Assembly: GCA_030374765.1 (NCBI GenBank)
Contig: JARGXX010000092.1
Span: forward strand, 310,001-374,000
Direction of reading: 5' to 3'
From: Agarophyton chilense
Taxonomy: Eukaryota > Rhodophyta > Florideophyceae > Gracilariales > Gracilariaceae
DNA length: 64,000 bases
Below the pieces are notes generated by a model that made no database searches, was not told the DNA's origin, and worked only from the letters and a program-made list of their open reading frames with translations. Made by a program: the position numbers and the translations under genes. Positions 31,151 to 42,266 of the stretch are shown here, piece after piece (positions within the stretch are counted from its first letter, which is position 1; each line of letters begins with the position of its first letter).

Positions 31151-32162
31151 AACCCCCTTGAAGGGCATTGCCCTTCATAATTGTCTTTCAATGGATTCAT
31201 TTCGTGCAAGGGATGTAAAGTAGACATAAAATCAATATATTATGCCCTAGTTGCTCCCACTACCAGGTGGGTCAAGTTTAAACACCTGCACACCACCTCC
31301 GTGACGGCTTAGCAAGACTCCTTGGTAGGCAGACGGTCTATTATTTTCGATACTTGGCTTCCGGGGCCGGAGGTGCACTTAGGTAGATCCAGGTTTGCCA
31401 CCGTCACTTTTATAAACGTTAAGCACCCCTTTGAGTCTTATTATATTTTCTTGTTCTAATATCTTCCTTGAGGGGTCTGTTGCTGCTCTTACTAGTGCTC
31501 CACTCTTGTATTGGGGCCCTTTGTTACATCTCCAATCTGTTCCTTCGTCTCTTCTTGGATGTTGCCCATATTAAATTCCTGTGGAGCATTTTTCTTTTGT
31601 GGTGCAAGTTCAGGACATGAAACGGGACGGAGACGGTGGGTATCTTCTCCTTTTTGGGGGGGGGGATAGTACAGCAACGGAGGCCTTCCAGGAATGCCCT
31701 ACGAGCTCTGGGTTTAAGTCCGATGCAAACCAGCACGAAAAGCGGATATATTGGAGTGAAAGGGTTAGATTCTATAGTACTGTTGCAAAGGAGGCAGTCA
31801 GACACGAGAATGATGTAAAGGAAAAGAGCGTTCTTCAGTGGGACGAACGGGGTGCTGGGCATGAGAGCCAAAAGGAAACGAAAAAGAAGTAACCCTATAA
31901 AGGGGCTAGAATAAGTTAAGTAACAAATAACCGACGCCGACGTAGTTCTCTAAGAGGAGCAGAGTGTGTAAGTCTGTCGCGAAGAACGCGGCCCAACCTC
32001 CACATAGATTAGTAGAGTTGTAAAAGTGGAAAAAAATTAGAATCGTAAAACGCGGTTGGAGAGGATTTTTTGAATGGAAAGGCGAAATCGCTGTGGTGTT
32101 TCAATAGAGTCTGCAGCGTACTCGATAGAAGCTGGATGTCTACAGAAAACATCGCAGGAAGC
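31151..32162. other. No supported gene
   Basis: Short overlapping ORFs of 60-115 codons occur on both strands around 31490-31890. None has a motif or an obvious start context. Confidence 0.4.
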
Positions 32163-32844
32163 GGGCGTCGCCTTGCGAGCGACTGTACTTGAAAAAACGT
32201 ATGTCAAAGGCAATGATCAGGGGAGCCTGATGAGAGGAACGATACGTGTAAACAGGACATGATACTGCATGTACGGCGGAAGGTAAGCCACACGAGATCG
32301 GCTGGACAATTCTTGTGCACTAACAAAAAAACACCAAAACAACAAAAACAACATACAGAACACACAACAAATAAGCAATAAACAGCGCAATGTAAAGGAT
32401 ATACTCGGAACAAGAGCCATAACTCAGATGCGATTAGCACACAGGTTAAAGATGTTCCATAGTCGGTAGCAACTTTAGAATTCCTAGTGAACACCGAAAT
32501 GTTAAGTTTATTGTTGGTTGGTCTCTGGCTTTCTCACCCGGGGCCAAATCTTAATTGTGCAAGGACGCAAGGAGCTACTGTATTGTAATGTCTACACTGT
32601 GGTGTGCCACAAGATAATTATTCTAAATTAATGAATAAAACAGTTGGTGGTCACACCGTAAAAATGTACAGTAGTACAGTGCCACTATATTAATTCTAAT
32701 TTAAAATCTTTCCATGAAGCAATTCTTCTCATAATATCTCGCTACCGAGTGCAGTACCAAGAATAGCTCATGAATGCCGTATATCGACTTCGATACTTTT
32801 TGTTCATTCGATTTCAAGTGCAGCTCAAATGCTACAATCGCCAA
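32163..32844. repeat. Diverged direct duplication, copy 1
   Basis: It aligns in the same orientation with 34021-34725. Shared blocks include GCCTTGCGAGCGACTGT, an A/C-rich CAACAAAAACAAC tract, GGAACAAGAGCC, and the final part containing the - strand frame 32844-32701. That frame encodes a peptide partly conserved in copy 2. Confidence 0.6.
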
Positions 32845-34020
32845 AAAACATATACTGTAGACTACTATAGTAAACTCCCTACGTTAATAGAAATAATGTA
32901 GATAAAAAATATAGAATATCCAGCAGGGCTGGGCACACAAGTGCACACCTCACGCGCAAGACCATTCCATCCGGCAATTATGCATCCTAACAGGGTCGGG
33001 ATTCATAATAACTTGCAAGCGGTAAAAATGCCGAAATCGTAGAAAACCGTCTTCACGAAGGATGCACTTCAGACAGCACTCTTCATCTTCTGTCGAATGC
33101 TCTCGTTGTCTCGGGGTTGATAGCGTAGTCGTCTTGCAGCGGGCGCGGTGCGCCCAATGCGGGTATGCTAGACAAAACTCCTTCCCAAGGGTAGCGATCG
33201 CCGTGCAGTGGCTCTGTCTGTCCGGAGACATGCCCGAGACAAAGGATAGTGCAGCCACGGCAGGAGTACGGTGGCCACACCTTTGGGACTAAGTTTACCG
33301 CGCTGTGGACTATCGCGCCGAGATAATTCCAGCTTGGGCATGAACAGGCGTAAACCGCGGTCGGTGCTGCATTTCCACTGTCCGTTCCCGACCCCCTTCG
33401 CAACTAGTGACTCCTCGCTGCATCGCCGTTGTACTTCTTGAAGCCATCTCTTCACACCGTAAAACTCAACGAATTTTCCTAAGATAAAGAAGACTGTAGT
33501 TCATCGATATTCTTCGTTCGGACATGGTCCACGGCCCCAAAGTTTGCCGCTTCCGCATTCGCGGCCCCCATGTCGATCGTGCTCTCGCCATAGAATCAGA
33601 GCGGACGGCGCCTCCTGGTGACAGTCTCACGAGGGCGACCATTCTTTTTCTAACTCCGATACCTGAACGGGACGTTTATGTAATCAAGCCTAGCTGGGTC
33701 ATCGGTGCGGCTACCGAAACTGCGTCATCGACTCCTCGATTGGGCTCCAATATGTTTGATCCGGACGGGGTGATTTCACGAATCCTTATCGCCCCTGTGT
33801 TTCCTGCGCCCACTTCACGTCCGACACCTTCAATTTAGGCGGGATCTTTGGTCGTCTCCAACCCCTTTGCAGGATCTTTCCCTTCGATCGGCCAATGAAG
33901 GAAGCACACCAGCAACTAGGATCGCACCATCAATACAAACCGGTTTCTCTTCATGTGGTACTCCCTTGATGACTGTAATGGTCGATAGCAGAGTAGATGT
34001 TCAAAAAAAGCACCAAAAAG
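32845..34020. other. Spacer between the duplicated copies, no supported gene
   Basis: A GC-rich stretch (32950-33840) holds overlapping ORFs of 95-106 codons in several frames on both strands. I cannot choose a coding frame and see no domain. Confidence 0.35.
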
Positions 34021-34725
34021 AGCGAGTGCCGCCTTGCAAGCGACTGTCCTCGGAGGAAAAAGTGTGCGAGGGGAAATTTTAAGGGAATCCTTGTGAATAG
34101 AACGATACGTGTAGACACGAGACGGCGAGCCAGGTGCGGCAGTACGTATGATACAAGAAATCAACTCGACAACCATATAAAATACACTAAATAAAAACAA
34201 CAAAACACACCAACCAACAAGAAACAAACTGTGAAGGAAAGCAAAGAACGGTTCAATAATAGAGGAGAGCATCGGAACAAGAGCTGTGTCACAGATGTGG
34301 TTAAAACTGGTGCTAATGGTGCTCCTTCGTTTATAAAAACCTTAGAATTACAAGGGCTCACCAAGATGGTAGCTGCCTTCCTCTGCCTCCGCCTCTCTCA
34401 CCTCTGTCCAGCGCTCTATATTGTGCTGTGAGGCAGAGAAGATACTGTATTACTGTGTACATTGTGGAGTGCAACATGATAACTATCTTACAAAAAAGAA
34501 TAAAAGAACTGGTGGTCCCGCCATATAATGGTACAATAGTACAGCTACCAATCCGATTATGAAGACTCTTTCCCTACCTATAAAGTAATCCATCTCATAA
34601 GTTCTCGTTAATGGGTTCCATTCTAAGTATAGTTTATGAATGTTGGGTATCAACTTGACAACATTTCGATCATTCGCTTCCGCGTGCATCCTGAATGCTA
34701 TAATTTGGTACGCGCCATGAAGCAT
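34021..34725. repeat. Diverged direct duplication, copy 2
   Basis: Partner of 32163-32844. On the - strand an ORF at 34725-34483 contains a segment (IIAFRMHAEANDRNVVKLI) whose pattern (I-AF-H---N----V-K-I--IH-L) recurs in copy 1. Conservation at the protein level in only that part suggests an exon or old gene relic on the - strand. The family is unknown. Confidence 0.55.
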
Positions 34726-36207
34726 CCCGTATTCCGTTGGAAATTGCGTGGCCCTAGTACAGTTGTATCAATATGCGATGCGTTTTAAAGCAGTATATGT
34801 GTACGAGGGGTTTTTTCAGAGCAACGGCCGTGGTCGCATGGATTCTTGGCGTACATGTTGGCGTCTTCTTCCAGGGAACGAGTAGCACGATCTCCGTACG
34901 CGACCTTCGGGAATCGTCTAGCTGGACATGCCGTTAGTGTAATGCTCGCCCGAGATCGAAGACCAGCACTGAATGGCCGATACCATTGGGCGACTGCAAG
35001 CTGATTTTACCCAAGAGGGCTATTCCTTGAAGCATCTCCCACTGAGGCATTGCATGTTAGGTGCTCTTATCTATTGCACATCGTACGACCGTGATACAAG
35101 ATTCTCGTTATTGAATGCCTGCCAGTAGGAAGTGCCGAAATTTGCGCCTGTACCAGGACGAATCATGGTCATATGATGCGGGTCATTTGTGTACACTGCT
35201 GTCCAAGCCATCCGCTACGTCTGTGGGTTGGGAGTAGATAAAAAAACCTTTAGGATCAATTCCAATTCTTCCGACTCGTGGCTCCTCGTTGAGGATATCA
35301 CAGAATACCACCCGGATATATTGGTCCCGAACACCTGATTTTCAGTGGTACGGTTATGAGGAGGACGCCTACTTAAATATCGCTCGTCAACCCACCTGTC
35401 GCGATAATTGGAATGAGTACATCTACACGCCCCCGTCTCCAACAGATGTAGAGAATATTTAGGGTATCCACGCACTCGAACTCGGTGACTACTGGACCCA
35501 AGGGTTGGGATTCGTGCCGAGTTTACTTCAGAATCCAAACGCTCCTCCACCGCTTCCAAGTGCCCTCACTGGTTGGGGTTCGATGACCGTGCACAATCAC
35601 CATGCAAGGTAATGGACTTTATCATTAGAGGATTTATATCAAATGAGTTTTCCTGTTGTATTTCGTATATTGATCAAGCCTCCGTACGAAAGACGTCCAT
35701 ACGAACTGCACTTTGCTTCAATTTACAAATACAACACTTCTTATAATGATCCCCCGGTACAATAAAGATGAAATATTGATACTGGTAACGAGTCCCTACT
35801 TTTTGTGACGCTGATAACAGGTCCAGAGCACCATTGCTGAATGGTGCGGCAGAAAGAACTTAGAATTGGTGGCGCGATTACGCTTTGGAGGCAACGTTTA
35901 TGGCAATTCCATCTTTCTAAAGCCCACGATGCCTCAGGAGAATTTAGTCTCGGCTGTTGGTGGAGGGCTAAACAGACTAACACAGATATCCTTAACACCA
36001 TAGCCAGAGGTTTTCTCATCTAATTGCACTTAATTTATTATGAACGTATAATCTTAAAAGAAAGCATTGCACTACTTCGAGTTTCGGAAAGAAGACATTG
36101 GAAAAATAGGAACTTCAATACGGTGGGCATCCAGAAGAACAAAAAGAAGTCGCTATGTTTGTGATCCTTTAACAACGGCATTTATTGTGATGTAATGTCT
36201 ATCGTTT
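34726..36207. other. No confident gene; possible relic on the + strand
   Basis: Around 34960-35610 the + strand shows coding-like stretches broken by stops and frame changes (for example QWYGYEEDAYLNIARQP near 35340 and GDYWTQGLGFVPSLLQNP near 35480). They may be a decayed gene. The rest is AT-rich with no signal. Confidence 0.25.
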
Positions 36208-36609
36208 GTGACTTCCTGGTACCTTCAAGCCGTATTTGGCATTAATTACTCTTATCTTAAAGAAATCTTCGGGGAAGTGATCGAAACTTTCGTTGAAAAC
36301 AAGATGCATCCCGTCACAAATCTATCACAAGATCTCTTACAGGGCAGGGAAGAACTTTATGCAAACGCTATCAGTTATGATGGTGCTTCTCGGGATAGCT
36401 GCATAGGTTTCATAGACTGCACAAAGATAAAGATTGGACGCTCCAAAGGTGAAAAAGTTAGTCAAAAGGCCTCTTTCTCTCATCAAAAACGAGTGCACTG
36501 TCTTATGTATAAAAAAATAACCACCCCAGATGGCCTTTTCTTTTCTCTGTTTGAACTTTAAAGAGGGATACGTCCTGATCTTACTCTGCTACAACAAAGT
36601 GGTATCTCA
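36208..36609 (+). pseudogene. PIF/Harbinger transposase, upstream part
   Basis: Recognised by the block GFIDCTKIKIGRSKG followed by the conserved QKASFSHQKRVHCLMYKKI and TTPDG. The Asp in GFID is the first catalytic residue of the DDE nuclease. Upstream, YSYLKEIFGEVIETFVEN matches the usual helical lead-in. A TAA at 36559-36561 breaks the frame, which continues as RGIRPDLTLLQQSGISEA up to the GAAGC duplicated by element E. No ATG start is clear in this frame. The gene moved DNA transposons by cut and paste when intact. Confidence 0.82.
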
Positions 36610-36614
36610 GAAGC

Positions 36615-36855
36615 TGTAGCCGTTTCCGGCTCTGCCTGGCTGGACGGAACCCAAGGAGGACACAGGGTTCCGTCAGCAGGCATACGCGTAGGTAGTACCT
36701 GCGTAGGTTGCAGGCGTAGATAGCCTTCTAGACTAGTTGTGTCTCTCGTACGAGAGACACAGTAGGAGTATTTAAGCACCCACGCGATCCCTCCACAGTA
36801 AAGAAGAGGCATCGAACCTCATCATTAAACAACGCAACCAGCATAGTTCGCCACA
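36615..36855 (+). repeat. Element E 5' LTR
   Basis: 241 bp. It is followed inside the element by GTTATCACTGGATTC, where a primer site is expected. Confidence 0.93.
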
Positions 36856-36910
36856 GTTATCACTGGATTCACCACACTAGTTCAACATTCATACCGTTTG
36901 TTTGATCGCA

Positions 36911-38395
36911 ATGTCAGACATACCGTGGAACGCCGATGAAGGCAGTCAAACGGATGATAACCAGGCGAAGATCATGTATCAAGAACCGTCTTTCGTTTCT
37001 ACGTCGATTAGTCATCTCTGTCTTGTCCGCACGGACGGTGCCTCAATCAGGAAATTTCTCTGCTCGTACGATCAGTACTGCAAGGAAATCACAGCGCAAG
37101 CTTTACAATTCGCAGGGGTTGACTCAACAACTACAGAACCCGTCCGTCCCGTCAATTTGACATACTGTGTTCATCCCGAATGGATAAAATCTATTGTCGA
37201 TTTGTATTTAATTCCCGACCTTACAGACTCCAGAATGCTTACGGACGCCATGCTGCGCGAGTTCTTGGAAGAACGAGCGCAGACAAAGAAGAACACCATA
37301 TCCCCGGCCGCTCTAAACGCTATTGTCTACAAGGAACTCCGAAGCCACATGACAGATACATCTGCTCCCATGCGAATGGAAAATCTCTTCACCTCCTACC
37401 TTTCACTACTTCGACGATATGGCTTGAAGTGGGTGACCTCTACACGACCAAAGAGCGCAATTGGACATATAATTTTGGGCTTTAAGCCGAAATCACTGCG
37501 CACAAAGGTGGAATCTATCATTGATTTCTCGCACTTGGAGCTAAAGAAAGACTTCAGCGCGTTCTTTAAACACGCCGTGCAAGTGTCTCGTTCCTTCGAA
37601 GACCTCGATAATGGCCCTACACTTGGTACCCCTTCGTTGCGCAATCGGAAAGTAGATGAGAAAAGCCACTCGACGCAGGGACCGAGAGACAACAACGTAG
37701 CCGGGAGCTCTTGCGAAGAACCTCGAAAGTCAAGGTCCCGCAGACCCACTCCACCGTGCCCACACCCACCTTGCAAGGCTAAGAACAATCGTCACTTGGT
37801 TGACGATTGCGAGTACTCCACGAAAGAAGAGAAGCGTGAAATGAAGTCCGCATTTGCGGCACGAAAAGCTGCAGACGGCCTATCCAAGTCAACTCGTAGT
37901 CAGAAGAACAAATCGGGAGCACGAGACGGCATCTCAAACAACAAAGGTACTGTAAATCGATTACGCCCTTCGTCGAACCCGAAGAACCCTTCCTCATGCC
38001 TCATCACCGTTTCGGACGGTATGACCTCACTTAACGGCACAGGAAGGTGCGACGACGGCGGTGACGACAGCAGCGTGTCCCCAAATCTCGGCGACAAGGC
38101 GGCGCTCAAATGAATCGGAAGATTATTAGCCATCAAGACTACAAACTTGTCTGTAGCTCCGCAATCCGGAACCGAACTGCCAAGTTTCGCATTCTCACGA
38201 ACGTGGACTGCGCCTCATACAGTCCTACACCTCTCATCCGGCAGTCTGGCTCTACAAGACGTCACTTATTTGGTCGCAGACAATGACCTCGCTTGCGAAG
38301 AATTGCTCATTGGTCGCCCTGTACTGCGCCACCTCAGAGCCGGCACGGAGACACTACTCAACAACAACCGGTTTGCACTCAACGGTGCAGACTGA
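36911..38395 (+). pseudogene. Element E Gag-protease
   Basis: The ATG at 36911 opens a frame of about 400 codons homologous to the Gag of element C (shared blocks around FLEERAQ, LRRYGLKWV and HIILGFKPK). The knuckle is CX4CX6HX4C (CPHPPCKAKNNRHLVDDC). The protease follows in the same frame, but its active site reads RCDDGGDDSSVS where element C has RIDSGADEVAVS, so the catalytic D-S/T-G is altered. TGA at 38111-38113 and a second stop at 38393-38395 (after LLIGRPVLRHL) interrupt the protease. Confidence 0.8.
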
Positions 38396-38635
38396 TCGGA
38401 AGTTGGAAATCCCACTGTCGACTCTGATGAGGGCTACGTCAGCCTCCTGATGGTGGCAAGGCTAAACAAGTATTCGCATGCCACGGATGCGATTCAACGC
38501 ATTTAACCACCACCAAACCGCTCATGAGCCAGTTTCCACGCCGCACGCCAAGACCGGGACCCCTTTCCTGACCCTTCGCTACTCGATCTCATTGACAAGG
38601 ATCAGCATAGTGAAATTGAAGCCGCAGTTACCGGA

Positions 38636-39058
38636 ATGCTGGACACATCGCTACAGAACGGCATGAGCGCCATCGACGTCACCCAACTTCGAAGCATTCT
38701 GGCGGGGAACATCGACGTCTTTCGCGTATCTCTCTCAGCCGGCTCACTGAGAAAAATAAGGCCTTTGAAGATCGAGCTAGTCCCTGATGTAAAGCCAGTG
38801 CGCGTGAGACTGCGCGATTACTCCCAAGACCAACGACTGTTCCTACAGCGCTTCGTGGACGATCTCGTCAGAACCGGCATGGCTTACGCCAACCCAACGT
38901 CTTCATGGGCCAATGCGCCCTTGATAGTTCCAAAGCCTGGCCCAGCTCAGTTCAGATTCACCGTGGACCTGTGCCCCGTTAACAAATACACTATTAGGCA
39001 CCAATTTCCGATGCCTAACATTGAGCAAGAACTTTTGAGGCTAAGGGGATCGAAATAA
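38636..39058 (+). pseudogene. Element E RT, N-terminal part
   Basis: Same frame as Gag-protease. RT fingers are recognisable (VRLRDYSQDQR, PLIVPKPGPAQFRFTVDLCP) and align with element C. It ends at a stop at 39056-39058, after which RT continues in another frame (HWYWQFPLHKHSQ). Confidence 0.8.
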
Positions 39059-39066
39059 TTGCCCCC

Positions 39067-40683
39067 TTCGAGTTATCCCACTGGTATTGGCAGTTCCCCC
39101 TTCACAAACATTCTCAGGCACTACAGTCCTTCGTCACACGTGACGGTATCTTCTCACCCACGTGAGTACTGCATGGCACCACAAACGCCACAACACACCT
39201 TCAATCAGTCCTCGCTGAGATATTTTCGAAGGAGTTACGCCAATCTCTCTTATATTGCCTCGACGATATTCTCCTGCATCACAAGACCATCGAAGGACTG
39301 CTACAAGGCATCAGACAGCTCGTCTACGTGTGCAAAGAGCACTCCATCAGACTCCATCCGAAGAAATGCATCCTCCTCGCGGATTCCATCCGATGGTGTG
39401 GAAGAATCATATCTGAATCGGGCGTGCGGTATGACCCGTGCCAACCCGAAAGATTGTCGCGGATGGAGCTACCAACCAGTGGCGCACACTTGCAGCAGTT
39501 TCTTTGTGCATTGCAGTGGGTAAAGATGAGCATACCGAATTTTTCTCACTTCATCCTTCCCCTGCACACATTCTTGGAGAAAGTCTACACGAAAGCCGGG
39601 AAGCGCACCAAAACCTCTGTTGCAAAAGTCGACCTCGCATCTCTTGACTGGTCAGAACAGGAGGCGAAAGCATTTCGTGCCTGCATAGCTGCCCTTGCCC
39701 ACAGCGTCACACTGTCACACAGAGACGAAAACCAGCGACTCATTGTCTACACAGATGCCTCCGACAATATCTGGTCTGGAATATTGACGCAAGTGCCCCC
39801 GTCTGATCTCCACAAGCCCCATGCGCAGCAGCACCACAGTCCCTTGGCATGCTGTTCAGGCATGTTCAATGCTACGCAACTAGACTGGTCAGTGCTAGAG
39901 AAAGAAGCTATTGCAATACTGGCTACACTGGAGCGGATGCATTGGCTCGTAGCCACCTCAGCCGGTTTCGATCTCTACACAGACCACAACAACCTCATCT
40001 TCCTTTTCGACCCGTTGTCTATCATCCCAGATCTCAGCATACCATCTGCCAGAAAGGTGTTACGATGGGCAGTCAAATTAAGCACCTACAGCTACACTTG
40101 CTTCCACATCAAAGGGACCGACAATGTATGGGCCGACATGCTCACACGCTGGGCAGCACCACCCACTGTCAGACGCCTAGTGAAGATCCCTAATCTCCCT
40201 TCCAGCTCAGCCAAAGGTTTTTCCTGCCCAAAGCTTAACGAAATCTTTGCCGCACAATCGTCTAACAGTTTCGCGCGTCCGCAAGGCTTACAAAAAAATG
40301 GACTTTGGAAATTTAATAATAGCGCCGTTTGGATCCCTTACAACTCCGAAGAACTGCAGCTACGCTTGTGTATCATTGCACACACTGGTCCTTCGGGGCA
40401 CCAAGGCCGTATTCCAATTATGAACACCCTCCGCAAACATATTTTTTGGACGACCCAGAAGGATGACATCCGAACTTTCGTCCGAGCTTGCATTCACTGC
40501 ATCTCTACTACAGGGGGTGAAAAAGTTCCTCGCCCCTTCGGATCACCAGTTCATGGAACCGGGCCAAATAACCTTATGCAGTTCGACTATCTGGAAATTG
40601 GACCAAGCCGAAGCGGAGAAAAATACGTTCTCATGCTGCGCGACGATGACTCGGATTACAAGTGGCTCTTTGCATTTGCATAA
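39067..40683 (+). pseudogene. Element E RT (palm to thumb), RNase H, integrase N-terminal half
   Basis: One frame with a TGA near 39162 and a TAA at 40681-40683. The RT active site reads CLDD (LLYCLDDILL), again not YxDD. RNase H: IVYTDASDNIWSGIL and LYTDHNNLIFLF. The integrase finger is complete (HTGPSGH ... CIHC) and the first core Asp is present (QFDYLEIG). The frame continues past 40683 with DWCAAFAVPNGLMSDG, which holds the second Asp, before further stops. Confidence 0.82.
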
Positions 40684-41030
40684 ACAGCAGCTGACAATGC
40701 TGCTCTGGCTATTGTCGACTGGTGCGCTGCATTCGCTGTACCAAACGGTCTCATGTCCGACGGCCCAACGCATTTCTGAAACGAAACCATTCGCCTCCTC
40801 TGCAAATCCCTACGTGTACCGCATCACTTCACTCTCCCATACACTCCATGGAGCAACCGGGCAGTCGAGCGCTTGGGGAAAGAAGTTCTACGCACGTTTC
40901 GCGCTTTAACATCGGAAATGCAGATGGACTTCAAGGAATGGACCGATCTGCTCCCTATTATACAAAGCATTCTGAACACCTCTTATTCGCCGCATAGGGT
41001 GAACGTCGCCCTGTCACTGCCTTTCTGGGC

Positions 41031-41648
41031 ATGAATCCAACTCCACGAGTTTCATCGTTCCGACGAACATCTACTGAGAAGGCAATGACAATCTCAGACG
41101 TCATTCGTGAGCGCTGTGTCAACATCGACAATCTGCAGAGGGCCTGCTGTGCTCTCCATCCGTTAGTGACTTCCGAGCTACAGAAGAACAGGCAAGCATC
41201 TCGTGAGAAAGCGTCAAGGGGAACACTTCCGAACTTCACAGAAGGAGATTTTGTCTCAGTAGCTCGTGAAGAATTCCATGCCGATGAGAAGCTGGCATTG
41301 CGTTGGCGTGGACCACGTTGCATCCTCAAAACAGTATCGGATTACTTTTACCAGGTCGAGGACCTACGCAACGGACTTACGGAAGACAGTCATGCATGCA
41401 GGCTGAAGTACTACCATGACAGCTCTCTGAACACTGATGCAATCATGTCCCATGTAATTACCTCAGAGACTGCTGTGCCTGTGGCTCGTCTGGTGAAGCT
41501 GGTCAAAACGGATGATGGAATCAAGGTTCAGGTTCGTTGGAAAGGACTCAGTCCTACAGAAGGCACATTGGAACCTTTGGAACGAATCAAAGAAGATGTG
41601 CCAGTCATGCTCAAGCGCTTACTCAATCGCAAGAACACCCCGACTTAG
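41031..41648 (+). pseudogene. Element E integrase C-terminus and chromodomain
   Basis: A 205-codon frame with the integrase tail block (LALRWRGPRCILKTVSDYFY), then a chromodomain-like segment (VARLVKLVKTDDGIKVQVRW KGL, EGTLEPLERI) that closes with the helix VPVMLKRLL. It stops about 45 bp before the 3' LTR. It is out of frame with the preceding integrase part. Confidence 0.78.
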
Positions 41649-41694
41649 CTAGCGTGTGCAGTTCGTTTGCAACTCGCTCTCTGAAAGAGGTGAG

Positions 41695-41936
41695 TGTAGC
41701 CGTTTCCGGCTCTGCCTGGCTGGAGGGGAACCCAAGGAGGACACAGGGTTCCGTCAGCAAGCATACGCGTAGGTAGTACCGGCGTAGGTTGCAGGCATAG
41801 ATAGCCTTCTAGACTAGTTGTGTCTTTCGTATGAGAGACACAGTAGGGGTATTTAAGCACCCACACGATCCCTCCACAGTAAAGAAGAGGCTTCGAACCT
41901 CATCATTAAACAACGCAACCAGCGTAGTTCGCCACA
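41695..41936 (+). repeat. Element E 3' LTR
   Basis: 242 bp, preceded by the purine-rich GAAAGAGGTGAG. Confidence 0.93.
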
Positions 41937-41941
41937 GAAGC

Positions 41942-42266
41942 TCTTGAAAACTTCTTGCCTATGGATGGAAGACAATATATCGTGTAAGGGAATGCCGCCT
42001 ACATGCTGAGACCCTGGCACCAAACTGCATATGATCTTCTCTCGGTATCAATTGAACAGGTACTGTACAGTGTAACGATAAGCAGGACACCGGTTGGCGA
42101 AGAATGGAACTGCAAAGATCTTAAAAGAATGTGGACATCGAACGAATTTGCAAGAATGCTTATCGTACGCCGTTTTTCGATCGCGATCCTGTATATCTCT
42201 TCGGCTCTCCATTTCCAATCTCACATATGTCTGGAAACAAGAGAACAAGTGGAACGTGTTTATTAA
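41942..42266 (+). pseudogene. PIF/Harbinger transposase, downstream part
   Basis: Taking one copy of GAAGC, the frame of the upstream part continues here without a shift. A TAA near 41989 breaks it, just before GNAAYMLRPW, which corresponds to the family motif with GDxxY-LRPW: the second catalytic Asp is replaced by Asn. The third catalytic residue is present (EEWNCKDLKRMW), and the C-terminal helix follows (LYISSALHF). The transposase was therefore probably already losing function independently of element E. Confidence 0.8.

Larger units (their letters stand above)
36615..41936 (+). mobile_element. Element E: compact Ty3/gypsy retrotransposon inserted in the Harbinger gene
   Basis: LTRs at 36615-36855 and 41695-41936 (TGTAGCCG ... 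TTCGCCACA) are flanked by GAAGC at 36610-36614 and 41937-41941. About 11 LTR differences by eye, so it is older than A, B or C. Domain order: gag, protease, RT, RNase H, integrase, chromodomain. It belongs with element C by Gag, knuckle and RT features. Several stops and frame changes make it inactive. Confidence 0.95.

Noticed and set aside
33524..33838. 104-codon ORF on the + strand, with a matching open frame on the - strand
   Set aside because: Both strands are open over the same GC-rich stretch and neither shows a motif, so the coding frame cannot be chosen.
35215..35559. 114-codon ORF on the - strand
   Set aside because: The + strand over the same bases looks more protein-like though broken; the - ORF is probably its shadow.
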